A DNA stretch of 11,813 nt. Origin: Immundisolibacteraceae bacterium. Lineage in GTDB: Bacteria; Pseudomonadota; Gammaproteobacteria; Immundisolibacterales; Immundisolibacteraceae. The position numbers and the translations under genes are program-made. Under the pieces are notes generated by a model. That model was not told where the DNA came from. It did no database searches and saw nothing but the letters and a program-made list of their open reading frames with translations. The DNA lies in assembly GCA_019090185.1 (NCBI GenBank), contig JAHRWJ010000260.1, forward strand, positions 1 through 11,813. The letters are read 5' to 3'. Numbering within the stretch: position 1 is the first letter of the stretch; each line of letters opens with the position of its first letter. Positions 1 through 6,429 of the stretch are shown piece by piece.

Positions 1-44
1 ACCATTTGTGTCCGTTGATCGACTTCAGCCATTACTTTTGACAA
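1..44 (-). CDS. cheV: CheV chemotaxis coupling protein, N-terminal fragment (runs off left edge)
   Basis: Only the first 14 or so codons are present. Read on the minus strand from TTG at 44, they give MSKVMAEVDQRTQMV. The VDQRTQ segment, eight residues from the start, matches the N-terminus typical of CheV (family knowledge: a CheW-like domain plus a receiver domain, coupling chemoreceptors to CheA at the inner membrane). I chose TTG over the in-frame ATG at 32 for two reasons. It restores the usual distance from the start to DQRT, and it has a TAGGAGA Shine-Dalgarno 6 nt upstream, whereas the ATG has none. cheV next to flgA is a common gammaproteobacterial arrangement. A sigma-28-like promoter lies just upstream at 81-107. 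The identification rests on a very short stretch plus context. Confidence 0.72.
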   Translation of the reverse strand, partial: MSKVMAEVDQRTQM

Positions 45-50
45 GACACA

Positions 51-57
51 TCTCCTA
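51..57 (-). promoter_or_regulatory. Shine-Dalgarno that decides the TTG start of cheV
   Basis: TAGGAGA on the minus strand lies 6 nt before the TTG at 44. The ATG four codons downstream would have no usable ribosome binding site. Confidence 0.7.
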
Positions 58-80
58 AGTTTGAGTCATGTTGACCACAG

Positions 81-107
81 TGAGCGGCGCTGCTGAAGGA
101 TTCTTTA
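81..107 (-). promoter_or_regulatory. sigma-28 (FliA) promoter motif for cheV
   Basis: On the minus strand the sequence is TAAA-N15-GCCGCTCA, against the sigma-28 consensus TAAA-N15-GCCGATAA. The 15-nt spacing is exact, and the GCCGCT core is the same as in the flgM promoter motif in this window. Transcription would start near 75, about 30 nt before the TTG of cheV. Chemotaxis genes are usual sigma-28 targets. The last bases of the -10 differ from consensus. Confidence 0.6.
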
Positions 108-125
108 AAATTTATTACTGCAGAT

Positions 126-141
126 GGCAGCCGCCGCTGCC
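126..141. repeat. short inverted repeat in the cheV-flgA spacer
   Basis: GGCAGC-CGCC-GCTGCC forms a perfect 6-bp stem with a 4-nt loop. It is flanked by complementary GCTGCTG (89-95) and CAGCAGC (144-150), which could extend it into a larger nested structure. It sits between the two divergent promoter motifs, about 30 bp upstream of the sigma-54 -24 element. A regulator site is possible, but nothing in the sequence names a protein. Confidence 0.4.
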
Positions 142-168
142 GACAGCAGCTAGGCAATGAGTGGAAAC

Positions 169-184
169 TGGCACCTGTTTTGCT
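169..184 (+). promoter_or_regulatory. sigma-54 (RpoN) promoter motif upstream of flgA
   Basis: TGGCAC-CTGTT-TTGCT matches the sigma-54 consensus TGGCAC-N5-TTGCW at every defined position. The invariant GG (170-171) and GC (182-183) are correctly spaced. Transcription would start near 195 and read into the 65-residue ORF and flgA. Sigma-54 promoters driven by a FlrA/FleQ-type activator are typical of flagellar genes in polarly flagellated gammaproteobacteria; that activator is not in the window. Confidence 0.8.
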
Positions 185-381
185 TTGTTCAAACTAACCA
201 ATCAACTTAAGCCTGAACAAAATTAACGATGATGAGTCCATTAACGGCCAGCAGCACCAGTTCCACAACCGGATTACCGGAATGCCGGGCAACATTCGAC
301 GACAATCTTAAGTGTTCAGCTCAATGACGGATCTTTGACGAATGTAGCCCCCACTGGACAATAAAACGACACCAACGAACC
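185..381 (+). other. about 190-nt untranslated leader before the small ORF and flgA
   Basis: No convincing gene lies between the sigma-54 motif and the ATG at 382. A 33-codon reading frame starts at 228, but it has no Shine-Dalgarno and no recognisable protein features. The leader is long for this kind of transcript. It contains repeated ACCGGA/ACCGGAAT words around 273-290 but no strong terminator-like hairpin. I see no known riboswitch. Confidence 0.4.
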
Positions 382-579
382 ATGACCATGATTCTCTTAA
401 AAATAGTACTAACAATTTGGGCCCTGACCTTATGGTGGTTAATCGGTTCGATCGCGCTCTACCTGAACCACCGTTTACCTCAGCGGGAGCAAGTTCGCCA
501 ACAGGCGATACTATTCTGGCCAGTGACCCTATTCAGGCAGGCTCCCTTTCGACATAACCGATTTTCAAATAAAAATTAG
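382..579 (+). CDS. small single-pass membrane protein of unknown function, upstream of flgA
   Basis: This 65-residue protein has one strongly hydrophobic segment at about residues 5-28, rich in Leu, Ile and Trp. A basic, Gln/Arg-rich tail of about 35 residues follows (several Arg, ending SNKN), so by the positive-inside rule the tail is probably cytoplasmic. I do not recognise a family. The ATG at 388 (Met3) is an alternative start; neither has a clear Shine-Dalgarno. Its TAG stop is 1 nt before the ATG of flgA, which itself lacks a ribosome binding site, so translational coupling to flgA is likely. The tight spacing and the shared sigma-54 promoter point to a flagellar or envelope role, but this is inference from position. 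It could also be a dispensable coupling ORF. Confidence 0.6.
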   Translation: MTMILLKIVLTIWALTLWWLIGSIALYLNHRLPQREQVRQQAILFWPVTLFRQAPFRHNRFSNKN

Positions 580-580
580 T

Positions 581-1300
581 ATGAATAGATGTTCCACTCA
601 CTCGCCCTTTGGCCCATTGTTAATCGTGCTTTGCCTGCTACTTTTGCCGGTTCAACTAAAGGCGACCTCGGTAAAAGCCGGGGTCTCTCAGGCCGTTCAA
701 GCCGCTACCGAACAACTATCATCGACCTATCTGAAAGCCAATAGCCGGGCCAAGATTACGGTGAAAACTCCCGATACCAGGCTACGACTCTCAACCTGCG
801 CTCACACGCCCCACACACCCCCACCACAAGCACCACTAAAATTCGGCAAAGTGACCATAAAGGTAAGCTGTGAGCAGCCCCAGCAATGGTCAATCTACCT
901 AAGCGCAATGGTTTTGCAGCCAGTTTTTGTTTGGAGCAGCAGCCAAAACATCCCGCGCAACACCATCATTGGCACTGATGATATTAAGCTGTCTGAGACC
1001 TGGCTCGCCCAACCGGCCGCCGGCGCGATTCAAAACGCTGATCAAATCATCGGCATGCAGAGCCGCCAGTTAATTCAGTCCAATCAGGTCATCAAGGAAA
1101 GGTTGCTACGGCAACCGCTGGTCATTAAAAAAGGCCACCAGCTTGTTGCACAGGTTCACCAGCCTGGGTTTTCGATCTCCACCCAGGTCATTGCACTTCA
1201 GGATGGTGCTAAAGGTGAAACCATCAAGGTAGAAAATTCTAAAACCGGCAAATTACTATTTGCCAGAATCAGCCCACTGGGCACTCTTGTCATAGAGTGA
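581..1300 (+). CDS. flgA: FlgA, flagellar basal-body P-ring assembly chaperone
   Basis: The 239-residue product has the usual FlgA length. Residues 1-28 form a signal peptide: a short polar N-region, a Leu-rich core at about 12-24, and likely cleavage after LKA. The mature protein therefore works in the periplasm, where FlgA helps FlgI assemble into the P ring. The N-terminal domain has a Cys pair (C73 and C97) that may form a disulfide. An SAF-like domain follows at about 115-180, including the IPRNTIIGTDDI stretch. The C-terminal beta domain (about 180-239) has the VIKKGHQLVAQV and GETIKVENSKTGK patterns typical of the family. The start codon follows the upstream stop by 1 nt and has no Shine-Dalgarno, suggesting coupled translation. 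flgM and flgN lie downstream with their own sigma-28 promoter. Confidence 0.93.
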   Translation: MNRCSTHSPFGPLLIVLCLLLLPVQLKATSVKAGVSQAVQAATEQLSSTYLKANSRAKITVKTPDTRLRLSTCAHTPHTPPPQAPLKFGKVTIKVSCEQPQQWSIYLSAMVLQPVFVWSSSQNIPRNTIIGTDDIKLSETWLAQPAAGAIQNADQIIGMQSRQLIQSNQVIKERLLRQPLVIKKGHQLVAQVHQPGFSISTQVIALQDGAKGETIKVENSKTGKLLFARISPLGTLVIE

Positions 1301-1343
1301 AACCACAAACAATGGAGATGCATGACAACTAGGAAATAAGCTT

Positions 1344-1370
1344 TAAAGATACTGGCGGCTCTGCCGCTAG
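1344..1370 (+). promoter_or_regulatory. sigma-28 (FliA) promoter motif for flgM
   Basis: TAAA (1344-1347), exactly 15 nt, then GCCGCTAG (1363-1370), against consensus TAAA-N15-GCCGATAA. Transcription would begin near 1377, giving a leader of about 60 nt before flgM. Autoregulation of flgM through the sigma factor it inhibits is well known in enteric and Pseudomonas-type systems. Context supports it strongly: it lies in the only sizeable gap of the flgA-flgM-flgN run. Confidence 0.75.
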
Positions 1371-1371
1371 T
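1351..1371 (+). repeat. inverted repeat overlapping the flgM sigma-28 -10 element
   Basis: ACTGGCGGC-TCT-GCCGCTAGT can pair over 9 positions (one G-U) around a 3-nt loop. It covers the spacer and the whole -10 element of the sigma-28 motif. In RNA from the upstream flgA promoter it would be a stable hairpin downstream of the flgA stop codon. No T-run follows, so it is not a standard intrinsic terminator. Confidence 0.55.
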
Positions 1372-1425
1372 TAGAGGTCGAACTGAAATTCGTCCCTTGT
1401 AGGGTCGACACTAAACAGAAAAAAC

Positions 1426-1430
1426 AGGAG
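1426..1430 (+). promoter_or_regulatory. Shine-Dalgarno that decides the TTG start of flgM
   Basis: AGGAG lies 6 nt before the TTG at 1437. The reading frame has no earlier Met that would serve as a start, and its N-terminus fits FlgM. Confidence 0.7.
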
Positions 1431-1436
1431 TAAACC

Positions 1437-1769
1437 TTGGACAAAATAGATGGCGCTCCGCCGTTACCACTGAGCAGCTTACTGGGGCAGGGGCAGGCCC
1501 AGGCTACCAATAAACCTTCAACTGAGTCAGCGCGTACTGATACCAGCGGTTCCACGGCAACAGCAGCAGCGCCTCAGGATCGCGTCACTATTGATGAAAC
1601 CACTCAAGTGCTGCGCGAAAGCGAGGCATCTCTTGATACCGAAGCACCGGTGGACAGCGAGAAAGTCGCCAAAATTCGTCAGGCAGTGGCCGATGGCAGT
1701 TATGAGGTGAACCCAGGTCGTATCGCCGATAGTTTTTTGGCTACAGAAAGCGCGTTATTCAACAAATAA
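1437..1769 (+). CDS. flgM: FlgM, anti-sigma-28 factor
   Basis: This 110-residue protein has a low-complexity, probably disordered N-terminal half rich in Ser, Thr, Ala and Gln (about 12-60). The conserved C-terminal FlgM region (about 70-110) contains VDSEKVAKIRQAVADGSYEV and NPGRIADSFLATE, matching the family pattern K(V/I)xxIrxaIxxGxYxvnpxkiA. That region binds and holds FliA (sigma-28) until the hook-basal body is complete, when FlgM is exported. Translation starts at TTG with AGGAG 6 nt upstream. The gene is preceded by a sigma-28 motif, which fits autoregulation, and is followed 13 nt later by flgN. The weak TTG start may help keep FlgM levels low. Confidence 0.92.
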   Translation: MDKIDGAPPLPLSSLLGQGQAQATNKPSTESARTDTSGSTATAAAPQDRVTIDETTQVLRESEASLDTEAPVDSEKVAKIRQAVADGSYEVNPGRIADSFLATESALFNK

Positions 1770-1782
1770 AGGAACGCTTACG

Positions 1783-2169
1783 ATGACTGACGAACTATGT
1801 GGGATGGATGTGCAACAGCAGCTTGATGACCTGGAACTGGTGATGGAGGATCTGCGTGACGCAATTATGACAACCGACAGCTCGGCCCTGGTTGAATGTA
1901 GCGGTGAACTCCAAACCGTCGTTAGCCGGCTGGATAGACACTACGACAGTTTGAATGACCCGAGTGTAGAAATCAGCGAAAAAGTAGTGGATCAGCTAAC
2001 CCGCATGCGCCGCAAATTGGTTGGCATCGGCACACTACTTCAGTTATCAAGAGCCAAAGCAGCAGACCTACTTGAATTGATGCTAGGCGCTAGCACCACC
2101 GGGGCGACCTATAGCCAAAACGGCAGAATGGGCATGGTTAACGGCAGCGGCCGCTCTATCAGCGCCTAA
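1783..2169 (+). CDS. flgN: FlgN, export chaperone for hook-associated proteins FlgK and FlgL
   Basis: The 128-residue protein is predicted to be almost all helical, with heptad-like leucine patterns at about 10-35 and 60-98, fitting the antiparallel coiled coil of FlgN. The polar Gly/Ser-rich tail, containing TYSQNGRMG, resembles the flexible C-terminus that binds substrate and the export gate in this family. The family is poorly conserved, so the call rests on size, composition and its place directly after flgM. The start at 1783 has AAAGGA 9 nt upstream, overlapping the flgM stop. A second Met at residue 8 is less likely. This is the last gene of the rightward flagellar run; no clear terminator follows. 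Confidence 0.82.
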   Translation: MTDELCGMDVQQQLDDLELVMEDLRDAIMTTDSSALVECSGELQTVVSRLDRHYDSLNDPSVEISEKVVDQLTRMRRKLVGIGTLLQLSRAKAADLLELMLGASTTGATYSQNGRMGMVNGSGRSISA

Positions 2170-2222
2170 ACTCATGGTCATTGTATTGGGTCTGTGCGAG
2201 TGCGGCCGTATTCCCGGTCTAC

Positions 2223-3353
2223 TCAGGAGGCCCGTTCAACCCGGTTTCTGCCACTATCTTTAGCTCGATAAAGAGCCTGATCAGCGTAGGCCAAGAGTAC
2301 TTTTGGGGTGTCCTGCTGCTGACGGGCAGGATCGTACAGACTTAACCCTATCGAAATGGTTACTGACACTTCATCGCCATTTTCCAAGCCGATTACCTGA
2401 TCAGAGACGCCAATCCGTAAACGCTGAGCAACATCCTTGGCGGTCGCTGCAGCCGTTTCTGGTAACAGCACGACAAACTCCTCGCCACCATACCGGGCCA
2501 ACACGTCTGTATTGCGCATCTGCCGAGCCATAACCGCAGAAACCCGTTGCAAAACAAGATCCCCTGCCTGATGTCCGTGGATATCGTTAACCTGTTTAAA
2601 GTGATCCACATCAATCATTAAGCAACAGAGCGGACGTTGACTTCGTTGAGCCCGCTCAAACTCTTCAGCAAGCCGTTGTTCAAAAAAACGTCGATTATTC
2701 AGCGCCGTTAACAGATCTGTAAGCCCGGCTCGGCGCAGTCGATACTGATTTAATGTATTTTCCAGCGCTACCGCTACAATCGCCGCGGTACGCGCCAGTA
2801 TGTCTGTGGCCAATTCCGCATGGTAGATTTGGGAACCTACGTAGGCAAAGTTCAGGCTGCCTATCAGTTCGCCACGACGCAGCAGTGGCATCACCAAAGT
2901 TGATTTGATATCAATACAGGAACCGGGAAAAAAGAACTCCCGGTGGTATTGAGGAATCACTGCGAGCCGTGGTTGGAGTGGCTCTGGTAACAGCCCCTTG
3001 AGTCTATCCAGGGACGCTACCGGCAAAATAAAGGATGCAAACTCGTTATCCGGCTCAGCGTCAATGATGCGCCGAAGCTCGAACTCAGGATCGTGGAGCA
3101 TCACCGTAATAACCTGGTCAGGGCCAGTGGCGAGCTCATTGACCAGCACTTCGGCCAACTCGGCCAGGTTTTGGGCGGCCAACGCCTTCAATTCAGATTC
3201 CTGTAGCCGTTTGCTGATCTGTTCGTTCTCACGGGCCCGTGCGATCAGGTCATTCAACTCATGCCTCAGCGCCAGGTTTTCACCCTGCAAATCAACTAAT
3301 TGCTGGGACAATTCCTGTTGGGCCGCGAATTTTTGGTCATTAACACCCGGCAT
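2223..3353 (-). CDS. diguanylate cyclase with coiled-coil, GAF/DUF484-like sensor and GGDEF domains
   Basis: The protein has 376 residues. Residues about 10-60 form a Gln/Leu/Glu-rich coiled coil. Residues about 60-200 look like a DUF484/GAF-type domain, including STLVMPLLRRGELIGSLNFA. Residues about 206-374 form a complete GGDEF domain: an LTALNNRRFF start, DVDHFKQVND with the metal-binding Asp (D248), and the active motif GGEEF at 289-293. An intact inhibitory I-site RNTD (280-283) lies five residues before GGEEF. It should make c-di-GMP from two GTP and be product-inhibited. No transmembrane segment is visible, so it is probably cytosolic; the ligand of the GAF-like part is unknown. It starts 21 nt after dsbC and is likely co-transcribed. 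GGGAGG lies 10 nt before the ATG. It converges on flgN. Confidence 0.88.
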   Translation of the reverse strand: MPGVNDQKFAAQQELSQQLVDLQGENLALRHELNDLIARARENEQISKRLQESELKALAAQNLAELAEVLVNELATGPDQVITVMLHDPEFELRRIIDAEPDNEFASFILPVASLDRLKGLLPEPLQPRLAVIPQYHREFFFPGSCIDIKSTLVMPLLRRGELIGSLNFAYVGSQIYHAELATDILARTAAIVAVALENTLNQYRLRRAGLTDLLTALNNRRFFEQRLAEEFERAQRSQRPLCCLMIDVDHFKQVNDIHGHQAGDLVLQRVSAVMARQMRNTDVLARYGGEEFVVLLPETAAATAKDVAQRLRIGVSDQVIGLENGDEVSVTISIGLSLYDPARQQQDTPKVLLAYADQALYRAKDSGRNRVERAS

Positions 3354-3374
3354 ACCCCACTAACCTCCCAAAAT

Positions 3375-4115
3375 TTACGAAGTTTGTTCTCTCTCGAGTA
3401 GCTCATAAAGCCTTTTTGCATCAACAAAGCCGGGCACCAATTTACCAGAATCAAGCAATATAGCTGGTGTGCCGGTTACGCCAAGATCATGACCTATTTG
3501 GTAATGACTTGCCACCGGACTATCGCATTTCAGGGAATCAATCTGCTTGCCCCGTTTCGCATTCGTTAAAGCCGCTGCCTGATCTTCGGCACACCAGGCA
3601 GATTCCATCAATCGATAACTACCGGACCCGATCCCCGCTCGCGGGTACGCCAGATAGCGCACAGAGATACCAAGTTTATGATAATTGTCCATTGCTGCAT
3701 GCAATTTCCGGCAATAGCCGCAATCGATATCCGTGAACACGGTGATCACGTGACGTTCGTCCGGAGCTTGAAACGAAATCATGGTTGACTCATCTATGCC
3801 ATCGATAATCCCTTTCCGGAACTGCATCAGCGCGTTCTCAGTAAGGTTCTGCCGGGCCGACAGGTCAATCAACTGACCATCCATTAAAAACCTGCCATCG
3901 CCGCTTATATATAACAGCCGAGGCCCAACCTGGCCCTGATACCAACCCGGTATCGGTGCCAATTTTATCTCGCTCGCCTGATAGCCTTCGAGGGTTTTAT
4001 TTAAACGTTCTTTGACCAGCCAGGGGATCTCATCCGCTTGTAGACTACTGCTCATCATGCAGAGCATGGTAATCACTAAAAGGCCTGTTCTGGTCAGATT
4101 GAAACGAACCGTCAT
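3375..4115 (-). CDS. dsbC: DsbC, periplasmic disulfide isomerase/thioredoxin-fold protein
   Basis: From the ATG at 4115 the protein has 246 residues, close to the usual DsbC length. A signal peptide covers about 1-27 and ends SLQA-DE. The N-terminal part (about 28-90) corresponds to the dimerisation domain, followed by a linker and a thioredoxin fold with the CGYC active site (C132, C135). A second Cys pair (C175, C197) has the same 22-residue spacing as the structural disulfide of E. coli DsbC. The cis-proline is in TGTP (P217). DsbC reshuffles wrong disulfides in the periplasm and is kept reduced by DsbD. An in-frame GTG at 4154 would add 13 residues before the signal peptide. I prefer the ATG because it gives a normal N-region and has AGGGA 7 nt upstream. 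It sits between xerD and the cyclase gene. Confidence 0.9.
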   Translation of the reverse strand: MTVRFNLTRTGLLVITMLCMMSSSLQADEIPWLVKERLNKTLEGYQASEIKLAPIPGWYQGQVGPRLLYISGDGRFLMDGQLIDLSARQNLTENALMQFRKGIIDGIDESTMISFQAPDERHVITVFTDIDCGYCRKLHAAMDNYHKLGISVRYLAYPRAGIGSGSYRLMESAWCAEDQAAALTNAKRGKQIDSLKCDSPVASHYQIGHDLGVTGTPAILLDSGKLVPGFVDAKRLYELLEREQTS

Positions 4116-4157
4116 ATTTGAATCCCTAAATAGCCAAAAAAATTTTATATTCACCCC

Positions 4158-5066
4158 TCAGCCTCGCGGGTGGTGCACCGCATGCAGTTGTTGCAACCTT
4201 TCTCGGGCGACATGCGTATATATTTGTGTTGTAGACAGATTCGCATGCCCCAGCAACATCTGGACACTACGCAGATCAGCGCCATGGTTGAGCAAATGGG
4301 TAGCGAAAGCGTGACGAAGTGTGTGAGGGGAAAGCTGCTGACCAATACCGGCATCAGCTGCGCAGCGTTTGATAATATGCCAGAACGTCTGCCGCGTCAT
4401 CATTTTGCCTGCTCTGCCAGGAAACAGCAGATCACTTGAGGCTTGGAGAAGAAGTTCCGGCCGTCCCTGTCGCAGCCACCGTTGCAACCACTGCTGGGCA
4501 ACCTCGCCCATCGGCACGATACGTTCGCGAGAACCTTTTCCCATCACCCGAACGATACCGGCTCGCAAGTTGATTTGTGAGTCACGCAGGCCAATCAATT
4601 CAGACACGCGAAGACCGGTTGCGTAGAGTAGTTCTAGCATCGCCCGGTCTCTGAGTCCTTTCGCAGACTCTATATCAGGTGCCGCCAGCAGCGCCACAAC
4701 CTGCTCTTCAGACAGGCTTACGGGCAACGATTGGCCTAATTTTGGGGAATCTACCTCAGCCGCTGGGTCTTTGCTAAGGATACCGTCCAGCAGCAGGCTG
4801 CTGTAGTAAGCCCGTATCGATGACAGCAGGCGAGCTAATGAACGTGGTTTTAATCCACGTTTACTTTCATGGACGAGGAAGTTCTGAATATCTGCGCGCC
4901 CGGCTGCGCGCATGCCAATTTCAGACTGCTCAAGCCAGCCTGAAAACTTCCTTAAATCGCGCCGATACGCCGACAGCGTGTGATCACTGAGGCCACGCTC
5001 CATCCAGAGTTGATCAAGAAACCGATCTATCTCGGCAAAATCATCTTGCTGAGCAGCAAGCGACAT
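4158..5066 (-). CDS. xerD: XerD, site-specific tyrosine recombinase for chromosome dimer resolution
   Basis: The 302-residue protein has an N-terminal SAM-like DNA-binding domain (about 10-95) and a C-terminal catalytic domain. The full tyrosine-recombinase set is present: R153 in TGLRVSEL, K177 in MGKGSR, H248 and R251 in SPHTLRHAF, H274 in LLGHANLS and the nucleophile Y283 in QIYTHV. The ending ARERLQQLHAVHHPRG is typical of XerD rather than XerC, and lying directly before dsbC is the usual place of xerD. With XerC and FtsK it acts at dif during division. The predicted ATG has only a poorly spaced AAGAAGG ahead of it. It follows rplS by 39 nt and comes before dsbC. Confidence 0.94.
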   Translation of the reverse strand: MSLAAQQDDFAEIDRFLDQLWMERGLSDHTLSAYRRDLRKFSGWLEQSEIGMRAAGRADIQNFLVHESKRGLKPRSLARLLSSIRAYYSSLLLDGILSKDPAAEVDSPKLGQSLPVSLSEEQVVALLAAPDIESAKGLRDRAMLELLYATGLRVSELIGLRDSQINLRAGIVRVMGKGSRERIVPMGEVAQQWLQRWLRQGRPELLLQASSDLLFPGRAGKMMTRQTFWHIIKRCAADAGIGQQLSPHTLRHAFATHLLNHGADLRSVQMLLGHANLSTTQIYTHVARERLQQLHAVHHPRG

Positions 5067-5097
5067 CGCCTTCTTCAGCGATCAGCCGCTAACGACC

Positions 5098-5118
5098 AAA
5101 AGGGTTTAAGCCCCTTTT
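5098..5118 (-). terminator. weak hairpin at the rplS stop, possible partial terminator
   Basis: AAAAGGG (5098-5104) and CCCTTTT (5112-5118) can form a 7-bp stem around a 7-nt loop that contains the rplS stop codon. On the minus strand only four T follow the GGG/CCC core before GG. It would be a leaky terminator or processing site between rplS and xerD, not a strong end. Confidence 0.35.
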
Positions 5119-5483
5119 TTAGCGACAGATTTTTTCTGAGGGAGCTTTTCACGAATTCTGGCAGCTTTACCAGAAAGGTTACGCAGATAATAAAGTTTAG
5201 CCTGACGAACATCTCCGCGGCGCTTGATTTCAACTTTATCAATCAGTTTGCTATAGGTTTGAAAAACCCGTTCCACACCTTCACCGTGTGAAATTTTACG
5301 CACGGTAAAAGCGGAGTTAATGCCACGATTACGTTTTTTGATTACCACGCCTTCGAACACCTGAATACGCTCGCGATCACCTTCTTTAACTTTGACGTGC
5401 ACGATTACCGTATCGCCAGGGCCAAAGTCGGGCAACTGCTGCTGCATCTGTTCTGCGTTCAATTCATCGATAAGGTTGCTCAT
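5106..5483 (-). CDS. rplS: 50S ribosomal protein L19
   Basis: The product from the ATG at 5483 has 125 residues, against about 115 in E. coli. It contains the family signatures [47 protein letters not shown] and [16 protein letters not shown]19 lies at the interface of the 30S and 50S subunits. The extra length is a Lys-rich C-terminal tail ending [10 protein letters not shown] chose 5483 because MSNLIDELN aligns with the usual L19 start and GGAG lies 6 nt upstream; an in-frame TTG at 5498 and ATG at 5489 are less likely. It is the last gene of the rpsP-rimM-trmD-rplS ribosomal set, 57 nt after trmD. Confidence 0.97.
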   Translation of the reverse strand: MSNLIDELNAEQMQQQLPDFGPGDTVIVHVKVKEGDRERIQVFEGVVIKKRNRGINSAFTVRKISHGEGVERVFQTYSKLIDKVEIKRRGDVRQAKLYYLRNLSGKAARIREKLPQKKSVAKKGA

Positions 5484-5540
5484 TACCATCTCCGCCAAAA
5501 TAATCTGTCTAACAGCACCTTCCGGCCTGCTAAGTTCGTT

Positions 5541-6320
5541 TCAATTACAACCATCGTGCCCATCAAGTGAGCCCTTCTGGCGCTGTTCTTCAATATATTC
5601 ATCCAGCAGCTGCTGCTCCGCTACTGACAATGTTCTTTTAGCCAGCAGATCTGGCCGCCGAGTCCAGGTTCTACCCAACGCCTGCTGCATCCGCCAGCGT
5701 GCAATCTTCTGGTGATCACCGCTCATTAACACGGCGGGCACTGCACGCTGACCGTAGCTCGCGGGCCGGGTGTAGTGTGGATAATCCAGCAGCCCATCGC
5801 TAAAGGAATCCTGCTGCGCAGATTCCGCATCGCCCAGGGCACCTGGCAGTAGTCGCGTCACCGCTTCAACTATCATCAACGCCGGTAATTCACCGCCATT
5901 GACCACAAAATCACCAATCGACCACTCTTCGTCGACCTGCTCTTCAATCAACCGCTCGTCGATACCTTCATACCGACCCGCCAACAAAATCAAGCCTTCG
6001 CCTGCGGCGGCAGATTTTATCAGATCATGATCCACCCGCCGACCCTGTGGCGACAGATAAATAACCGGTCTAACACCAGCAGAGTCATCACGGACCGCCT
6101 GCAAAGTCCGCGCTATCGGCTCAGCTTTCATCACCATGCCCGGACCACCGCCGTAACTGGAATCATCGACCCGCAGGTTTCGGTCATCGCTAAAATCGCG
6201 GGGATTCCAGCTCTGCAGAGTAATGATCTCATCACGCAAAGCCCGGGACAGCACGCCGTATTGACTGTAGTCCGCCACCAGCCCCGGAAACAGGGTCACT
6301 AGATCAAAACGGAAAGACAT
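5541..6320 (-). CDS. trmD: TrmD, tRNA (guanine-37-N1) methyltransferase
   Basis: The 259-residue protein has the SPOUT-class trefoil-knot features of Trm[10 protein letters not shown] at 56-64, GRYEGIDER at 115-123 and [15 protein letters not shown] at about 134-148, which form the SAM pocket. R156 and D171 (in QQDSF) match the Arg and general-base Asp of the family, and [10 protein letters not shown] follows. The C-terminal domain contains [12 protein letters not shown]. The enzyme methylates G37 of tRNAs with G36, preventing +1 frameshifts. I chose the ATG at 6320; an in-frame GTG at 6326 would add two residues, and neither has a clean Shine-Dalgarno. The 109-nt gap from rimM is wide for this operon. 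Confidence 0.96.
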   Translation of the reverse strand: MSFRFDLVTLFPGLVADYSQYGVLSRALRDEIITLQSWNPRDFSDDRNLRVDDSSYGGGPGMVMKAEPIARTLQAVRDDSAGVRPVIYLSPQGRRVDHDLIKSAAAGEGLILLAGRYEGIDERLIEEQVDEEWSIGDFVVNGGELPALMIVEAVTRLLPGALGDAESAQQDSFSDGLLDYPHYTRPASYGQRAVPAVLMSGDHQKIARWRMQQALGRTWTRRPDLLAKRTLSVAEQQLLDEYIEEQRQKGSLDGHDGCN

Positions 6321-6378
6321 AATCACGGCCCATCTCTAAATTTTTCCGAAAATTCTTAAACACAGAATCTTCGCCAAC

Positions 6379-6424
6379 ATCGAATTCGATTCAACCTGCG
6401 AACCGATCAGCCAATTAACTGATC
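6379..6424 (-). repeat. palindromes in the rimM-trmD gap
   Basis: ATCGAATTCGAT (6379-6390) is a perfect 12-bp palindrome. GATCAG-N8-CTGATC (6405-6424) is a separate inverted repeat just after the rimM stop. Neither is followed by a T-run. They could be chance, RNA processing structures or binding sites. Confidence 0.35.
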
Positions 6425-6429
6425 AAAGC

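Noticed and set aside
228..326. 33-codon reading frame in the leader before the small ORF
   Set aside because: It has no Shine-Dalgarno, a Ser/Thr-biased composition and no recognisable features; a chance frame is more likely.
2170..2222. Possible bidirectional terminator between flgN and the cyclase gene
   Set aside because: No inverted repeat with a T-run on either strand.
2303..3363. Long plus-strand frames opposite the cyclase gene
   Set aside because: They are mirror frames of a clear GGDEF gene with no ribosome binding site or protein-like composition.
4154..4154. GTG start for dsbC
   Set aside because: It would put 13 extra residues, including FFWLF, before the signal peptide; the ATG at 4115 gives a normal signal sequence and has a suitable Shine-Dalgarno.
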